Shown: positions 8,943 to 17,721 of the stretch, in pieces
Layout of the letters: each line of letters opens with the position of its first letter
How positions within the stretch are numbered: the first letter of the stretch is position 1
Assembly: GCA_016297215.1 (NCBI GenBank)
Contig: JAEDGZ010000003.1
Span: 1-64,000, forward strand
Origin: Paludibacteraceae bacterium
GTDB taxonomy: Bacteria; Bacteroidota; Bacteroidia; Bacteroidales; Paludibacteraceae
Length of the DNA: 64,000 nucleotides
Direction: 5' to 3'
The notes under the pieces: model-generated
Database searches by the model: none
What the model was told of the DNA's origin: nothing
Seen by the model: the letters and a program-made list of their open reading frames with translations, nothing else
Program-made: the position numbers and the translations under genes

Positions 8943-9172
8943 AGCAGGCGAGGACGCCTGCGTACCCGTACATTGCGTTGTTGCTGTTTCAGCAGGCGGG
9001 GACGCCTGCGCACCCGGACGGCATTGTTGCTGTTTTCAGCAGGCGAGGACGCCTGCGTACCCGGACGGCGTTGTTGCTGTTTTTAGCAGGCGAGGACGCC
9101 TGCGCACCCGGACGGCATTGTTGCTGTTTTTAGCAGGCGGGGACGCCTGCGCACCCGGACGGCATTGTGCGC
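8943..9172. repeat. Tandem array of five direct REPs, 47-bp unit
   Basis: Five same-orientation type I REPs begin at about 8944, 8992, 9039, 9086 and 9133, a period of 47 to 48 bases. The spacing sequence is nearly constant (GGCATTGTTGCTGTTTTTA). Copies differ mainly by GGGA versus AGGA in the loop and CGCA versus CGTA in the flank. The array lies just upstream of the RAYT start and just after the stop codon of the leftward gene at 9187. Confidence 0.9.
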
Positions 9173-9186
9173 CTTATGAGGCTCCT

Positions 9187-10008
9187 CTATCCTTTCTCTA
9201 TGGTTTGTTGTTGCTTTTTGCGTTTGGCGAGGGTGTACCACGCATACCCTGCAGCGAGGAAGAGGAGCGACCATGCCTCGCCTACGGGAGACTCGGGGTC
9301 GCGGTTTATATCATCGTCGTAGCCAAAACCGTTATCAAAAATCCCTCGTTGTATATTCGTGATGCCCGGGGCGCGGGAGGGTGAGTTGCTATATGGGCTG
9401 CTGCCTGCGGTGGTGGCGATGAGGGCGACGCTGTTCGCACCCACCATCGTCAAGGCAGGGGAATAGGTGGCGTAGTTGCTATAGGTGTTAGAGGGGGTAT
9501 AGTTGCTATAATTGTTATAGGGGCTATAGTTACCATAGTTGCTATAGGGGCTATAGTTACTATAGTTGCTATAGGGACTATAGGGGCTATAGTTGTTATC
9601 CTCTTGCTGTTGGGGGGTGGGGTACATATCGACGGTAACGTACTCGATGCGGTGGTCTTTTCGGCTCGGGCAGATGCTCTTTCCCGCCGCATTGACATTC
9701 TCAAACGCATTGGCTGCTGATGGCCACATTTCTTCAACGGCATCTGCATACGAATAAGCACTACCGTTTTCGAGAGTAGACGTATTCGTATAATAAAGAT
9801 AGGTGCATCGTATAGATGAGGCACCCGTGCTCAGGTTGGCGTTTGTGGGATGGTACATTGCTGATTCCGCTCTTAGGCTGGAGGTGGACGTCATCGTGAT
9901 ACGTTCGTTGTTGCCCGAGCAAACAAGGGGAGTCAGCAGCAACGCAGGCAAAAGGAAAGCGCGTAGCATGAAGCCTCTATCTAATGCCGGTCGTAAAAAG
10001 TGTGTCAT
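9187..10008 (-). CDS. Small exported protein with Tyr/Asn/Ser repeat and C-terminal TM tail
   Basis: 273 residues, or 260 from the internal ATG at 9969 where the signal peptide (MLRAFLLPALLLTPLV) would begin directly. The middle, about 138-180, is a low-complexity run of NYSPYSNY-like units encoded by the CTATAG repeat that elsewhere in the window is intergenic. The C-terminus has three parts: PVGEAW, a hydrophobic helix LLFLAAGYAWYTLA, and a basic KRKKQQQ tail. It shares this layout with the protein at 13511-13939. Its own promoter lies at 10088-10118. Family and function are unknown. Confidence 0.7.
   Translation of the reverse strand: MTHFLRPALDRGFMLRAFLLPALLLTPLVCSGNNERITMTSTSSLRAESAMYHPTNANLSTGASSIRCTYLYYTNTSTLENGSAYSYADAVEEMWPSAANAFENVNAAGKSICPSRKDHRIEYVTVDMYPTPQQQEDNNYSPYSPYSNYSNYSPYSNYGNYSPYNNYSNYTPSNTYSNYATYSPALTMVGANSVALIATTAGSSPYSNSPSRAPGITNIQRGIFDNGFGYDDDINRDPESPVGEAWSLLFLAAGYAWYTLAKRKKQQQTIEKG
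9471..9598. repeat. CTATAG-type tandem repeat inside a coding region
   Basis: About ten degenerate copies of an 11- to 12-mer of the form ATAGTTGCTATAGGG, read in frame on the minus strand as the NYSPYSNY-rich segment of the 9187-10008 protein. Non-coding relatives lie at 28856-28957, 30533-30563 and 31918-31972. Confidence 0.85.
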
Positions 10009-10087
10009 GGTTGTTGGTTTGAACGCAGGTATGTTAGGTCTGCGGTGATTTAGAGTTGTTGATTGTGTGTTTCCAAAAAAAGCGGTG

Positions 10088-10118
10088 CAAAGATACTACA
10101 TTTTTTTTGAATACGCAA
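10088..10118 (-). promoter_or_regulatory. Bacteroidetes-type promoter for the 9187-10008 gene
   Basis: On the minus strand, TTTG (10118-10115), 19 bases, TATCTTTG (10095-10088). It lies 80 bases before the first possible start codon. Confidence 0.7.
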
Positions 10119-10302
10119 ATTTTTACTGAAAAAATGCGTATTTTTTTGCTATAACGATGTACTATTTCGCTTTTTCGTACGTTTTACGTGTAAAAAATAA
10201 CGCAAAACGTGTAATCAACGGGGACTCGGGATAAGAAACATATACATTAAAACAACGATGATTCTTTTATGTCAACAAAAATTTTCAAAAAACATTCAAA
10301 TA

Positions 10303-10400
10303 TTTTTTTTCTTAACATATAATTTTCATATAATTAGTCATTAATTCATTACATTTTTTTCTTTAACATATAATTATCATGTAATTAATCATTAATTACC
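10303..10400. repeat. AT-rich direct repeat, two copies
   Basis: Two imperfect copies of about 48 bases (10303-10350 and 10354-10400), each containing TTAACATATAATT then CATTAATT, with a period of about 51 bases. Confidence 0.75.
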
Positions 10401-10431
10401 AAAAACATGATATAGTGTATAGGGGTTGTAG

Positions 10432-10640
10432 GTTTCAGTGATGTTCTCTGATTCTCCTTTGCAGCAGGCGAGACGCCTGCGCACCCGGACATCCCGCGGG
10501 CGAGACGCCCGCGTCCCCAGTAGAACATTGCCGGCTTTTTCTCTGCTTCTTGCTTCGAGTCGTTGCCGTGTCGTTGCCGTGTCGTTTTCGTGTCGTTTTC
10601 GAGTCGTTTTCGAGTTTTTTCGAGTTTTTTCGAGTTGTCT
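10432..10640. repeat. Composite repeat: REP type I, REP type II, then GTCGTT tract
   Basis: In order: a leader TGATGTTCTCTGATTCTCC, a type I REP with an AGA loop (10462-10490), a type II REP (10493-10521, GCGGGCGAGACGCCCGC), the sequence CTTTTTCTCTGCTTCTTG, then tandem GTCGTTGCC, GTCGTTTTC and GAGTTTTTTC units. The same ordered block, carrying an extra insertion, occurs at 30565-30800. Confidence 0.85.
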
Positions 10641-10760
10641 ACGTAGTTATATCAGCGAGAGCATGAGGGAAAAAATGTTAAAAGAAAATCAAAACTCTCT
10701 TTGAAAGGACACCAGATTAAGGTCATTGTAAAAGAAAAAAGTAGAAAAATTGTCTCAAAA

Positions 10761-10792
10761 TTTGCATAATTCAGAAAAAAGTCGTACCTTTG
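10761..10792 (+). promoter_or_regulatory. Bacteroidetes-type promoter for the BspA-like gene
   Basis: TTTG (10761-10764), 20 bases, TACCTTTG (10785-10792). It excludes the open-frame start at 10750, which lies upstream of it. Confidence 0.75.
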
Positions 10793-10857
10793 TGCCGATT
10801 TTTTATTTATTTAGTTTGTATATGAAAAGTTTGTGTAATCGTCATAGTCTGTCTATG

Positions 10858-13497
10858 AAGCGCAGCAGCCTATCCATTTTGTTATTGTTAGTCGTTGTTT
10901 TCCCGACTTTCGCGTTCCAAGACCCCAAGTACTCCAACTTGGAGTTCACTGTGCTTGACGAAGAAGCCAAGACGGTATCGGTGAAAGCGGTAGATAAGTC
11001 CAATCATTATACAGCAGATAGTATTCTAAACATTCCATCTTCTGCTACAAACCCTGCCACCGATATTGCTTACACTGTAACCACGGTGGCTGCGGATGGA
11101 TTTAAGGGTATAAAGATAAAGAAAATTACTTTACCCTCGAGCATAACAACCATAGCAAGTCGGGCATTCCGTGATATAACAACAGCCTTTACTATCGAAA
11201 TCAGTGAAGGATTGGTTGAGATAGGTGACCGCGCGTTTTGTAAGTCTACTGGTATGCAGGGAACTCTGACGCTACCCTCCACTCTTCAAACGGTTTATAG
11301 TTCTGCTGCATTGCTAAGTCTCTCGGTGGACGCCATTGTATGCCTTGCAGAAACACCCCCAACTTTCACCATATCGGAATCTTATAAATTGCCCGATGTG
11401 CCGTTTTGTGTTCCTTGTAGGACATACAACAAATATATGGAAATATGGGGAGCATACACCACCAAGATAAATGACCCGTGTATCTTTTCGGACGGGACGT
11501 ATTTATACGAAACAAACGAGGAGAATACCGAGGTTGCTGTAAAGAAATTGGTAGATGTAAACCAAACGGTTATCTCATTTGCATCAACCAAAGTATCGCA
11601 TCCTTTCAACGGCAAATCATATCTTATTACGGCGATTGCCGATAGTTGTTTCTATGGCAAAAATAAGATAACACAAGTAGTATTACCATCTTCCATAAAG
11701 AGCATCGGTGTCAGGGCGTTCTACAATTGTTATGCGCTATCTTCGTTAACCCTAAACAACGGGCTGGAGCAGATAAAAGACCGTGCGTTTTGTAATGACA
11801 CCTCGTTGGTGGGCGAACTTACCATTCCGAGTACAGTAAACTACATTGAGAGTTGGGCTTTTGGTTACTGCTATAAAGTAGAGAAATTCCATGTTACTTC
11901 TAATACTCCGCCCACCATCGTTGCAAACAACATCTTCAATAACAAAGAAAAACCGAGCGGAATTATTGAGATCCCTTGCGGTGCGATGGAGGCCTATATG
12001 GCTAATGAGGTATGGAGTACCATCGGATTGCAAGAGGCATGCGACATTACTTTCATAGTAGATGGATTGCGCTATTTGATTACAAATGATGTAACCAATG
12101 AAGTTAAACTTATGGGACAGACCAATACACCTCATGCGGCAAACTTGGTTATTCCCACCACAGTACCCTATGCAGATGAAGAATACAAGGTGGTGGCTAT
12201 GGCTCCCAATGCGTTTGATAAAGATAATACATTGATAAGCGTGGTCATTCCTTCCTCCATTACGGAAATCTCTCCTTTTGCGTTCAATGCTTGTAATTCT
12301 CTTGTATCTGCTACGATTAGTGAGGGCGTAGAGAGTATAGGTGAAAAAGCCTTTTACTCTTGCCATTCTCTGAAAGAGGTTACCCTCTCGTATGGTTTGA
12401 AAACCATTGGTGATCGAGCATTCTGCCATGACTCTTTATTATCAAGCCTGACACTGCCCTATACACTTCAATCTATTGAACCTTTCGCATTCTGCAACAC
12501 ATTTAGCCTGCCCTCGGTTACTTTGACAAGTCCTACACCGCCGACCTTGGGAGGGATGGCATTCGCGTCAAATACCGGTAAAGCACTGAATTATCCTATA
12601 TATTTGCCTTGCAAGACTATGGATGCATATTTGGCGAATGATAGTTGGGCGGCTTTAAGTGCTCGTTTATCGGATGCTGAATGTAGTGGGCTTACAATCT
12701 ACCATACGGGCTCCGGACCTGATACGCAGTTTGGTGGAGGATGGACTGGCTCTATTACCTACAAACGGAAATTCACTCCTCATCAATGGGAAACAATCTA
12801 TGTGCCCTTTGAGATTGGCAAGATATATGTAGAAGAAGGAGGAGAACTATTTGAGATATATCCTTGGGTGTACTTAGTGCAAAGTGGCTATTTCTGCTTA
12901 GGTCAGATGAATGAAGCAGGCGATCAGTTAGCATATTCCAGCGACATTGTCATGCAAGGAAATAAAGCATATATCATTTGCTTTGATGATGATTATTATA
13001 CCGACAAATACATTGTTTTCACCAGCAAACTTGCGGAAAATGAACTTCCCTCAACGTTCACCGCGCCTGCGGCCAGCAGCAAGTACCAATTGGTAGGAAA
13101 TACCACTATGATGCACGTAGCGATAGATGGGCCATTGTTCCCCTTAAACGGCAACCAATTCCTACTCCAAGAGGAGGGAATCACCCTGAAACCGTTTGAG
13201 TGCTATATTGCTCCCAAGAAAGTTTCTTTAGGAACACCTCTTGCAAGAAGTTTTGCGATGCCTCGTAAGAACGATATTACCACAGGCGCCCCAATTATCC
13301 CCAAAGATGCGATGCTTTGCATGGCGGATGGAAATACCCTGCATATTTTGAATAACGGAAAGCCTGTTTATATCTATTCTATAAGCGGAGCGCTCATTCA
13401 CTCTTTTGGTGCCGGAGAAAAAGAAATATCTGTCGAGATGGAGAATGGATGCTATCTTGTTTACTCAAACGGTATAAGCCAGAAAGTCGTATTTTAA
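10858..13497 (+). CDS. BspA-type leucine-rich-repeat protein with type IX-like C-terminal domain
   Basis: 879 residues from the ATG at 10858, whose signal peptide (MKRSSLSILLLLVVVFPTF) is compact; the ATG at 10822 is an alternative. Three blocks of LRR_5/BspA repeats carry the recurrent pattern I-x-L-P-x-S-x-x-x-I-x-x-x-A-F-x-x-C. Each block ends in a segment mentioning P-C-x-x-x-x-x-Y. The tail, with VYIYSISGALIHSF, then GCYLVYSNG and final KVVF, has the layout of the known type IX (Por) secretion domain. It is therefore probably a surface protein that is exported and anchored by type IX. The 13511 gene follows after 13 bases and probably shares its transcript. Confidence 0.88.
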   Translation, partial: KRSSLSILLLLVVVFPTFAFQDPKYSNLEFTVLDEEAKTVSVKAVDKSNHYTADSILNIPSSATNPATDIAYTVTTVAADGFKGIKIKKITLPSSITTIASRAFRDITTAFTIEISEGLVEIGDRAFCKSTGMQGTLTLPSTLQTVYSSAALLSLSVDAIVCLAETPPTFTISESYKLPDVPFCVPCRTYNKYMEIWGAYTTKINDPCIFSDGTYLYETNEENTEVAVKKLVDVNQTVISFASTKVSHPFNGKSYLITAIADSCFYGKNKITQVVLPSSIKSIGVRAFYNCYALSSLTLNNGLEQIKDRAFCNDTSLVGELTIPSTVNYIESWAFGYCYKVEKFHVTSNTPPTIVANNIFNNKEKPSGIIEIPCGAMEAYMANEVWSTIGLQEACDITFIVDGLRYLITNDVTNEVKLMGQTNTPHAANLVIPTTVPYADEEYKVVAMAPNAFDKDNTLISVVIPSSITEISPFAFNACNSLVSATISEGVESIGEKAFYSCHSLKEVTLSYGLKTIGDRAFCHDSLLSSLTLPYTLQSIEPFAFCNTFSLPSVTLTSPTPPTLGGMAFASNTGKALNYPIYLPCKTMDAYLANDSWAALSARLSDAECSGLTIYHTGSGPDTQFGGGWTGSITYKRKFTPHQWETIYVPFEIGKIYVEEGGELFEIYPWVYLVQSGYFCLGQMNEAGDQLAYSSDIVMQGNKAYIICFDDDYYTDKYIVFTSKLAENELPSTFTAPAASSKYQLVGNTTMMHVAIDGPLFPLNGNQFLLQEEGITLKPFECYIAPKKVSLGTPLARSFAMPRKNDITTGAPIIPKDAMLCMADGNTLHILNNGKPVYIYSISGALIHSFGAGEKEISVEMENGCYLVYSNGISQKVVF

Positions 13498-13510
13498 TTA
13501 AGGTCAAAAA

Positions 13511-13939
13511 ATGAGAAGATATGTATTAGATATTGTGTTGTTATGTGGTTTGTTACTTCCTACCCACGCCCAAACCACATACCCTAACGTCCCTTTGCCC
13601 TACCAGGACCAAAAGCAAGAGATATTCAATGGGCAACAGTATGGGACTTATAGTCCTATAAGTGTTCCAAATACCGTTTTTCAATCTACCGCATCAGGAA
13701 TGGGGGAATACACAATTCCTATTGCAGTACAGGATTTGAGTAATGTCGGGGTCGCAGTAGAACCTACTTCGAAGAGTAGATCGTATGCCCCGCCTATCAA
13801 AGATGAAAATGAAGAAGGTCCTGATTTGCCGGGAATTGTTGATCCAACTCCGATTGGCGATGGTATATGGTGTTTGTTGGCTTGCGCAGTGATGATGGTG
13901 GCTTTCCGCACGTGGCAGTTGCGGCAGAAAAGGATTTAA
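13511..13939 (+). CDS. Small exported protein with C-terminal TM and basic tail
   Basis: 142 residues. It has a signal peptide (MRRYVLDIVLLCGLLLPTHA), then a Pro/Tyr-rich middle that contains QQYGTYSPISVP, and a C-terminus built as PIGDGIW, hydrophobic CLLACAVMMVAF, then RTWQLRQKRI. This three-part ending parallels the 9187-10008 protein. It lies 13 bases after the LRR gene and before a strong terminator, so the two are probably co-transcribed. I do not recognise a named family. The ending looks like a sorting or membrane-retention signal, but that is inference. Confidence 0.75.
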   Translation: MRRYVLDIVLLCGLLLPTHAQTTYPNVPLPYQDQKQEIFNGQQYGTYSPISVPNTVFQSTASGMGEYTIPIAVQDLSNVGVAVEPTSKSRSYAPPIKDENEEGPDLPGIVDPTPIGDGIWCLLACAVMMVAFRTWQLRQKRI

Positions 13940-14032
13940 CAGGGTCAAGCCTATATATTGGAAGGGTCTCTTCCTTTGAGGTGCATGACCACCTACCCTA
14001 TCGCAGGCAATAAGCACTTAATAGAAGCAATA

Positions 14033-14072
14033 AAAGAGGCTGTCTAACAAATCAAGTTAGGCAGCCTCTTTT
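14033..14072 (+). terminator. Intrinsic terminator
   Basis: A 16-bp stem (14033-14048 with 14056-14071) with one T-G wobble, a 7-base loop and a T run. It closes the unit formed by the LRR gene and the small exported protein. Confidence 0.88.
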
Positions 14073-14178
14073 TGTAATCTAATACTAAGCTACGCGATAG
14101 ACTATTGCTCAGAAATCTCAAGCGGTCATGTCTGCGCACGCGGATAAATCAAGACTTAAATCCAATATCGAATTTACG

Positions 14179-15201
14179 TTAATTAAGCGCAGCAGACCAT
14201 TGGATGAGGTAATCCCAAAACTCTGAAGATGTGCGTGCAGGCGGGTTTTCTTCTTTCTGCGCCACACATGTGAGGTAGAAGCAGAGGTAGGTGGCAGGGC
14301 GGAAGAGGCAGACGAGGTTAGGAGTGCTGCCGATGATGTGTTCGGCGGCGTACTGCTTGGGGATAAAGACTCCTAAGCCGACGGTCTCTTTGGCGTATTT
14401 GACGGTGTCGTTGACGGGCCAGTCCGTACCCCACGAGCCGAGGAGCGCACCGTTATAATGGATGTTATCCACAAAAATCTTGGAGTCAGGGCATAGGTCT
14501 GGGTTCTTGTATGGCACTTGTTGCACGCCGGTGCAGAGGCTGTCGAGCGGCTCGGAAAGGAAGACCTCGCAACGCATATCGCGGTGGTGGGCAAGAAGGG
14601 TGTAGCGGACGGTCATATCCACGGTCTTGCCTTCGGTCTGCCAGCCTTTGACGCTCACCTCCATGGCGGCGCTGTCATTGGTCTGATAGACAATACGTTG
14701 CGTGCGGCTCTCTACGGGCTCTACATGGCGCATCTTGCTGTCTCGCCACGGCTTGACGCTGCCCACACCAATGGTGCCGCTCACGCGGAGGATGTCATCG
14801 CCGTAGTGGTCTGCCAACTGCTCGTCAGAGGGGTACCAATAGGACGTGGGGAGTTCGAGGCGCGGGGTCTTCTTGGCATAGACATCGATGGTCTGCTTAC
14901 GGTCGAAATAGATACGGTATGCCATGAGGTCGGACTCTAATGCCACGCCGTGGTGGTGCAGTTGGTGATAGGTGTCCACCTCGGGGGATGCCGTCCACTC
15001 GGTGATGGGCACGATATAACGCGTCTGCCCCTCGGCTTCAATCACGCGAAAGCCGTCCATCAGGCTGTCGGCGGGCGTTACTTTGCGCCAGAAAGAGGCG
15101 ATCACTTGGGGGGCAGTGGCCTTTTGCGCAGGCTTTGCGCAAGACGCAACAAACCCGCTCAACAGCAGGCTTGCAACGATATAAGAAATGTTCTTTTTCA
15201 T
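14179..15201 (-). CDS. DUF4861 lipoprotein, pectin-associated
   Basis: 340 residues. The lipoprotein signal ends in a lipobox ahead of Cys 21 (SGFVASC). The body contains YRIYFDRKQTIDVYAK and GVGSVKPWRD, typical of DUF4861, a family often found beside pectin-degrading enzymes in Bacteroidetes. The start codon overlaps the stop codon of the upstream GH28 gene (ATGA), so translation is probably coupled. A role in rhamnogalacturonan or pectin breakdown is inferred from family and neighbour. The exact substrate is unknown. Confidence 0.85.
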   Translation of the reverse strand: MKKNISYIVASLLLSGFVASCAKPAQKATAPQVIASFWRKVTPADSLMDGFRVIEAEGQTRYIVPITEWTASPEVDTYHQLHHHGVALESDLMAYRIYFDRKQTIDVYAKKTPRLELPTSYWYPSDEQLADHYGDDILRVSGTIGVGSVKPWRDSKMRHVEPVESRTQRIVYQTNDSAAMEVSVKGWQTEGKTVDMTVRYTLLAHHRDMRCEVFLSEPLDSLCTGVQQVPYKNPDLCPDSKIFVDNIHYNGALLGSWGTDWPVNDTVKYAKETVGLGVFIPKQYAAEHIIGSTPNLVCLFRPATYLCFYLTCVAQKEENPPARTSSEFWDYLIQWSAALN

Positions 15202-16757
15202 AGTCCGATGATGTTTTCTACGGTGGGGGCGATAGTGAAGGATTCGCCTTCGCGGGCAATAATCTCCACGTTGTCCACGCTTAGCCCGTTGGTTTGGCGG
15301 ATGATAGCCCCTTGCTTAGCCGTCATGCGGATGTTCTTCAGCACTACGTTCTCTATCTTCATTTCGGGCAGACCGTTGAAGTACATCGCGCGTGCGACAT
15401 GGCTGCCGATGACATCTTCAATCACGATGTTCTTGAACTGCGGTGTCTCTTCGCTCACGGCGGGAGCCTCGGCGTTCATGCGTGCTGCCAGTTCCTCCTC
15501 CGTCTCCTCGCCGGCTCCCTTGCCGCCGTAGAAGAGGTCAAACAAGAGCGCCTCGTGGGGGATGTTCGCCATGTGGACGTTGCGGATGTAGATGTTCTCA
15601 ACCACGCCGCCGCGTCCGCGGGTGGACTTGAAGCGCAGACCCACGTCGGTGCCGATATAGAGGTTGTTGGAGACCTGAATGTTCTTGATGCCGCCGGACA
15701 TCTCGGAGCCGACTACGAAGCCGCCGTGCCCGTGATAGACGGTGCATTCATCCACCACCACGTTCTCCGTTGGGATACCGCGGTCGCGTCCGGGCTTGTT
15801 CTTTCCGGACTTCATGCAGATGGCATCATCGCCCACATCGAACGAGCAGCGGGCAATCACCACGTTCTTGCACGACTCCACGTCCACGCCATCGCCGTTC
15901 TGCGAGTACCACGGGTTGCGGACGTTCAAGTCGCGCAGGATAAGGTTCTCGCAGCACATCGGGTGCAGGTTCCATGCGGGTGAGTTCTCGAACGTTACGC
16001 CCTCCAAGAGGATGTTGCGGCAGCCTACGAAATGCACCAGCACGGGGCGCAGGAACGAGTGAATCTGCTGCCACAACGCGGGGTCGCTCACTACTGGCAC
16101 GTTCTGGTCAACGCAGAGCGTAGCGGCAAAGAGCGAGGCGGAATCGGGGTACCACGTGTTGCCGTCAGCGGAGAGCACGCCACCTTTCTGCAAGTGGGTC
16201 TTCCACTGCGAGGGGGCCACTTTGGCTTTCTTGAGCGGACGCCAGTACTCGCCGTTGCCGTTGAAAGTACCTTGACCGGTGATGGCGATGTTCTCTGCGT
16301 TAAATGCGGAGATAGGCGACTGCGCACGCATGGTGGGGATGCCCTCGAACCATGTGGCGTAAATAGGATAAAGGTCAAACTGCGGGGCAAAAGAGATGAA
16401 ACTGTTCTGCTCGGTGTAGAGCCGCACATTGGATTTGAGAGAGATAGGTCCTGTGATATACACGCCCGCGGGGATTACCACAGTGCCGCCGCCCGCTTCG
16501 TTGCAAGCGTCGATAGCAGATTGCATCGCCTGTGTGGAGAGTTCTTTGCCCGTGTTGTCCGCGCCGAAATCCAGCACGGAGAATGTGCGTGCGGGGAAAG
16601 CAGGCAGGGTAATGGCTGGCATATCGAACGAAGCGGATTGGCACAGCGCATCGATGTCCGCTTGGGTGGTCGTCTGATAAGGCGAGGGTGCCGAGCATGC
16701 GCTGAGCAACAGCCCGCTTATGATAGCAGAAACGAAAAGGGAGATTGTCTTTTTCAT
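15198..16757 (-). CDS. GH28 polygalacturonase-family lipoprotein
   Basis: 519 residues, a right-handed beta-helix pectinase. A lipobox (LLLSACSAP) indicates envelope anchoring. The pectate-lyase-like N-terminus is FSVLDFGADNTGKE. The catalytic signatures of GH28 are all present: NGDGVD, GDDAICMKSG, HGHGGFVVGSE and RFKSTRGRGG. These supply the paired aspartates, the histidine and the R-x-K pair used to cleave galacturonide bonds. I use the ATG at 16757; a GTG three codons upstream is possible. It forms an operon with the DUF4861 gene. Confidence 0.93.
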   Translation of the reverse strand: MKKTISLFVSAIISGLLLSACSAPSPYQTTTQADIDALCQSASFDMPAITLPAFPARTFSVLDFGADNTGKELSTQAMQSAIDACNEAGGGTVVIPAGVYITGPISLKSNVRLYTEQNSFISFAPQFDLYPIYATWFEGIPTMRAQSPISAFNAENIAITGQGTFNGNGEYWRPLKKAKVAPSQWKTHLQKGGVLSADGNTWYPDSASLFAATLCVDQNVPVVSDPALWQQIHSFLRPVLVHFVGCRNILLEGVTFENSPAWNLHPMCCENLILRDLNVRNPWYSQNGDGVDVESCKNVVIARCSFDVGDDAICMKSGKNKPGRDRGIPTENVVVDECTVYHGHGGFVVGSEMSGGIKNIQVSNNLYIGTDVGLRFKSTRGRGGVVENIYIRNVHMANIPHEALLFDLFYGGKGAGEETEEELAARMNAEAPAVSEETPQFKNIVIEDVIGSHVARAMYFNGLPEMKIENVVLKNIRMTAKQGAIIRQTNGLSVDNVEIIAREGESFTIAPTVENIIGL

Positions 16758-16819
16758 GATAAACACTAAATTTGCAGTGCGTTCTGTCGCACAGGTTATT
16801 CTTATTGAATTTGCAGGTG

Positions 16820-16827
16820 CAAAGGTA
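16820..16827 (-). promoter_or_regulatory. Possible -7 element for the GH28/DUF4861 operon
   Basis: TACCTTTG on the minus strand, 63 bases before the GH28 start. The nearest TTTG upstream is only 16 bases away, so the promoter is weaker or differently controlled than the others. Confidence 0.45.
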
Positions 16828-16853
16828 GTGAATTATCTCGGGACAAATGTTGA

Positions 16854-17633
16854 TTAATTTGTGTTAATAGGAAGAAAAATTGACGAAGGATAGGCGATAT
16901 GTGTCAAAAATAGTCCGTTTGCGTGTGCTGATTCGCCGGCGGCTCTGCGGTCGCGCGCTGTGATAACCGTTTGCAGGTCTTCCACGGCGCGTTTGCCGTA
17001 ACCAATCTCGAAGAGTGTGCCGACGATGGCGCGCACCATATTGCGCAGGAAACGGTTGGCGGTAATGACGAAGGTGGCTTCCAGCACGTTGCCCTCTTCG
17101 TCGGTCTTCTCAATACGCCAATAGGCTTGGGTAATGGTGCATAAGAAGGTCTTGACATCGGTCTTGGTGCGGGAGAAAGACTGAAAATCCTGCTTGCCGA
17201 TAAGGCTGTTGGCGGCTTGGCTCATCTTCCGGAAGTCCAGTCCCTTGCGTACGCGCGTGCGCGTTCCTATGTAGAATGGGTCTTTCTGCGTGGTGATACG
17301 GTACTCGTAGGTGCGAGAGAGGGCGTCAAAGCGTGCATGGGCATTGTCGCTGACGGGGACGATACGCCGCAGGGCGATGTCGGCGGGTAGTATGCCGTTC
17401 AGGCGGAAAACGAGGTTGTCCGTTCTGAGTGTGTCAGGCAGGTCTATATGCGCCCACATCTCTTCGGCATGCACGCCCGCGTCCGTCCTGCCCGCCATAA
17501 CGAGGGGCGCAGGTTGGCGCAAGATAAGCGCAAAAGCACGCTCCAACTCACCCTGTACAGTGGGCGCGTCGAGCTGGCTCTGCGACCCTTGGTAGCCGCT
17601 GCCGCAATAGGAGAAAGAGATGAAATAGCGCAT
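16854..17633 (-). CDS. truA: tRNA pseudouridine synthase A
   Basis: 259 residues, the normal size for TruA, which converts U38-U40 in tRNA anticodon arms to pseudouridine. It shows the N-terminal FISFSYCGSGYQGSQ, the catalytic-Asp motif MAGRTDAGVHAEE, and the C-terminal FLRNMVRAIVGTLFEIG. It is on the same strand as the flippase gene, which lies 88 bases upstream. Confidence 0.96.
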   Translation of the reverse strand: MRYFISFSYCGSGYQGSQSQLDAPTVQGELERAFALILRQPAPLVMAGRTDAGVHAEEMWAHIDLPDTLRTDNLVFRLNGILPADIALRRIVPVSDNAHARFDALSRTYEYRITTQKDPFYIGTRTRVRKGLDFRKMSQAANSLIGKQDFQSFSRTKTDVKTFLCTITQAYWRIEKTDEEGNVLEATFVITANRFLRNMVRAIVGTLFEIGYGKRAVEDLQTVITARDRRAAGESAHANGLFLTHIAYPSSIFLPINTN

Positions 17634-17639
17634 GTGGGG

Positions 17640-17715
17640 AATTATGAATTATGAATTATGAGTGCCCATACTCTGAGTGCTCTGAGTGTTCAGAATACTC
17701 TGATTATTCTGATTA
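17640..17715. repeat. Low-complexity tandem repeats between truA and the flippase gene
   Basis: Copies of AATTATG are followed by degenerate units of the form CTCTGAGTG, CTCTGATTATT and CTGATTACTC. Similar short AT-rich tandems lie at several other gene borders in this window. Confidence 0.7.
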
Positions 17716-17721
17716 CTCAGA

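Larger units (their letters stand above)
10119..10760. other. Gene-free repeat-rich intergenic region
   Basis: The left part (to about 10430) is very AT-rich. The right part is a composite repeat described separately. A short open frame at 10438-10704 translates REP palindromes and low-complexity DNA, so I do not call it a gene. Confidence 0.6.

Noticed and set aside
8943..9172. Possible CRISPR array
   Set aside because: The spacers are nearly identical to each other, the repeat is a REP palindrome found singly elsewhere, and no cas genes are present.
10438..10704. 88-residue open frame
   Set aside because: It translates REP palindromes and GTCGTT repeats only, with no homologue-like pattern and no promoter.
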